From NCBI GenBank assembly GCA_028289725.1, contig JANQOH010000460.1, forward strand, positions 1 through 16,161: a stretch of DNA of 16,161 bases, in the 5' to 3' direction. The stretch comes from Alphaproteobacteria bacterium (GTDB lineage: Bacteria; Pseudomonadota; Alphaproteobacteria; UBA7887). Below the pieces are notes generated by a model. It made no database searches and was not told where the DNA came from. It was given only the letters and a program-made list of their open reading frames with translations. Both the position numbers and the translations under genes were made by a program. This document shows, piece by piece, positions 14,855 through 16,161 of the stretch (its first letter is position 1; the number at the start of each line of letters is the position of its first letter).

Positions 14855-15205
14855 ATGAGACGCTTGGAGAAGACAGTCATCACCGGCGCCGCGGCGCTAA
14901 TGCTCATGATCGGTCAAGCCACGGCGGACGACGACCCACCGTCCTTCCCCACCGACGATTGTGATGAGTATGGCTGCACCGACTGTAAGTATGTGTCCGA
15001 AACGGAAGTCGAGTGCTTTGAGCTGACATATTTGGAACTTGGGCTCATCCTGGGCGCGACAAAAGGTGACGGGTTCACGGCCACGCCATCATCGGCCGAG
15101 CCAACCAAGCCGATGATCCCCGGTCGCCCGTATGCGACCGGATTGTTCAAGGCCCTACAGACGCCCATGCCAGAGCCCGTGCGGCCGACGCGTCCAAACC
15201 GTTGA
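14855..15205 (+). CDS. Small secreted Cys-containing protein of unknown function (second of a tandem pair)
   Basis: I do not recognise this 116-residue protein. A signal peptide MRRLEKTVITGAAALMLMIG ends with probable cleavage ATA|DD after residue 24. The mature protein opens with an acidic cluster and four Cys at 36, 41, 44 and 54 (C-x4-C-x2-C-x9-C), resembling a small metal- or disulfide-stabilised knuckle. It ends in a Pro/Arg-rich tail (PMPEPVRPTRPNR) likely to be disordered. ATG 14855 has AGGAGATATCCC upstream, a very good ribosome binding site. It is 53 bp after the other secreted Cys-rich gene, with a terminator 63 bp past its stop, so the two form an operon. The two proteins do not obviously share sequence, so this is a functional pairing rather than a duplication. 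Confidence 0.75.
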   Translation: MRRLEKTVITGAAALMLMIGQATADDDPPSFPTDDCDEYGCTDCKYVSETEVECFELTYLELGLILGATKGDGFTATPSSAEPTKPMIPGRPYATGLFKALQTPMPEPVRPTRPNR

Positions 15206-15267
15206 CAGACGGCGAAGATCGTTTCAGTCCGCATGAGTCGAACCAGTCGGGCTCAATCTCAGACTAT

Positions 15268-15303
15268 GAAACCCCGATCAAGACGGATCGGGGTTTCGTT
15301 TTT
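15268..15303 (+). terminator. Rho-independent terminator after the secreted Cys-rich pair
   Basis: A perfect 12-bp stem, GAAACCCCGATC (15268-15279) with GATCGGGGTTTC (15286-15297), closes a six-base AAGACG loop and is followed by GTTTTT. It ends the 14331-15205 operon. The mirror side (GAAACCCCG preceded by few Ts on the minus strand) is less suited, so it acts mainly on plus-strand transcripts. Confidence 0.92.
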
Positions 15304-15314
15304 AAGTCGTCGGT

Positions 15315-15353
15315 TGCGGCGGCGGACAAGCCTCTCTCAGAAAGGCCGCCGCA
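15315..15353. repeat. 8-bp inverted repeat between terminator and quinone reductase gene
   Basis: TGCGGCGG (15315-15322) and CCGCCGCA (15346-15353) are exact reverse complements with 23 bases between. It lies 12 bases past the terminator and about 120 bases before the quinone reductase start. No T-run follows. In such GC-rich DNA this may be chance. The remainder of 15354-15470 shows no clear promoter. Confidence 0.3.
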
Positions 15354-15470
15354 CCGTGGCGCCGCCTCAAATTTGGCACATAGCGGTCGCGCAAAAGCTG
15401 CACGCGAGAACTATGGTCTGACCGGTTAAGTTTACGCCCCAAACGAACCGAAGCACCGAAGAGAGGCGAG

Positions 15471-16161
15471 ATGAAGGCGATTTTGGCGCATGAGTTTGGC
15501 GGGCCCGAGGTCCTGAAATACGAGGACACGGCCGACCCGGTGCCGGGCGCGGGCGAAGTGGCGATCGACATCAAGGCCGCCGGCATCAACCCAGCCGACA
15601 CCTATATGCGCGGCGGGGCTTACGCCATCGTCCCGCCCCTGCCCTATACACCGGGCGGCGACGCCGCCGGGATCGTCGCCGCCGTCGGTGATGGTGTTTC
15701 GGACTTCGCGGTCGGCGACCACGTGTTTGTCGGTACCGCCATGGGCTTCAACATGACCGGCTGCTACGCCGAGAAAGTCGTCCGCGCGGCCGAGAATATT
15801 CTGGCACTGCCGAATGGTGTGAATTTCGCCCAAGCCGCGGCGCTTGGCGTGCCCTACGCCACGGCCCACTACGCGCTCTTTGCCCGCGGCGGCGCAAAAA
15901 AAGGCGAGACCGTTTTCATCCACGGTGCATCGGGTTCTGTCGGCACGGCCGCGATTCAAATCGCCAAGCGCGCCGGGCTCACCGTTATCGGATCGGCCGG
16001 CACCGACCGCGGCTTGGACTTGGTGCGTGAGCAAGGCGCGGCCCATGCGGTGGATCACACCAAAGACGGTTACATCGAAGACGTTCGCCAGCTAACCAAT
16101 GGCAATGCGCCCGAACTCATTCTAGAGATGCTCGCCAACGTTAATCTCGCGGCGGATCTGG
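15471..16161 (+). CDS. NADPH:quinone oxidoreductase, zeta-crystallin type (N-terminal part, runs off right edge)
   Basis: The first 230 residues of a zinc-free medium-chain dehydrogenase/reductase of the quinone oxidoreductase group, which reduces quinones or related alpha,beta-unsaturated carbonyls with NADPH in the cytosol. Visible marks: MKAILAHEFGGPEVL (1-15), the GroES-like segment AAGINPADTYMRGG (36-49), PYTPGGDAAGIVAAVG (58-73), LGVPYATAHYAL (125-136) and the cofactor loop HGASGSVGTAAIQIAK (151-166, with AxxGxxG at 153-159 region). The zinc-binding residues of alcohol dehydrogenases are absent, as expected. ATG 15471 follows GAGAGGCGAG. Transcribed separately from the upstream secreted genes because a strong terminator lies between. 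About a third of the gene lies beyond the window. Confidence 0.93.
   Translation, partial: MKAILAHEFGGPEVLKYEDTADPVPGAGEVAIDIKAAGINPADTYMRGGAYAIVPPLPYTPGGDAAGIVAAVGDGVSDFAVGDHVFVGTAMGFNMTGCYAEKVVRAAENILALPNGVNFAQAAALGVPYATAHYALFARGGAKKGETVFIHGASGSVGTAAIQIAKRAGLTVIGSAGTDRGLDLVREQGAAHAVDHTKDGYIEDVRQLTNGNAPELILEMLANVNLAADL

Noticed and set aside
15432..16058. 208-codon minus-strand frame over the quinone reductase gene
   Set aside because: Antisense shadow of a clearly conserved MDR N-terminus.

Overview
The window reads as a GC-rich chromosomal segment of an alphaproteobacterium, probably Rhodospirillales-like. That placement is inferred from gene content and general sequence character (E1 alpha/beta pair, RimJ-type GNAT, short-chain dehydrogenase, Tat-dependent solute-binding protein, Fsr-like MFS carrier, zeta-crystallin-type quinone reductase). 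No rRNA, tRNA, CRISPR array or intact transposase was seen. About fourteen protein genes are complete and two are cut by the window ends.

Layout. 1-1398 (minus): a thiamine-diphosphate E1 alpha/beta pair of the acetoin/pyruvate dehydrogenase class, translationally overlapped (ATGA); the beta gene runs off the left edge. 1399-1545 is a compact divergent control region with a good sigma70-like promoter and a 7-bp inverted repeat. 1546-4280: a class I methyltransferase (+), a GNAT (-), a classical SDR (+) and a RimJ-like GNAT (+). 4338-5648 (minus): an O-acetylhomoserine sulfhydrylase (metY), preceded by about 440 bp without a gene. 6092-7441 (minus): an orphan Tat-exported ABC substrate-binding protein, divergent from 7640-9220 (+), an isochorismatase-like hydrolase followed by a ComA (phosphosulfolactate synthase)-family protein.

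9221-12075 looks like an accessory stretch: long gene-poor gaps, a strikingly AT-rich lipoprotein gene of unknown function (9569-10231) with an even more AT-rich downstream flank, an unexplained 10.4-10.6 kb block with a possible decayed minus-strand reading frame, and a sulfotransferase-like gene (10962-11792).

12076-15205 holds three exported proteins with no recognisable domain around an MFS carrier: a secreted 220-aa protein (minus) downstream of the MFS gene (minus), and divergently a tandem pair of small secreted Cys-rich proteins (plus) with very good ribosome binding sites, ending at a textbook rho-independent terminator (15268-15303). The window closes with the start of a quinone oxidoreductase gene (+).

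The best candidates for something undescribed are the tandem secreted Cys-rich pair with its divergent MFS/secreted neighbours, and the ComA-like/isochorismatase/solute-binding locus, whose ComA homologue departs from the canonical family at several otherwise conserved stretches. Both are inferences from single-sequence reading and need comparative genomics.
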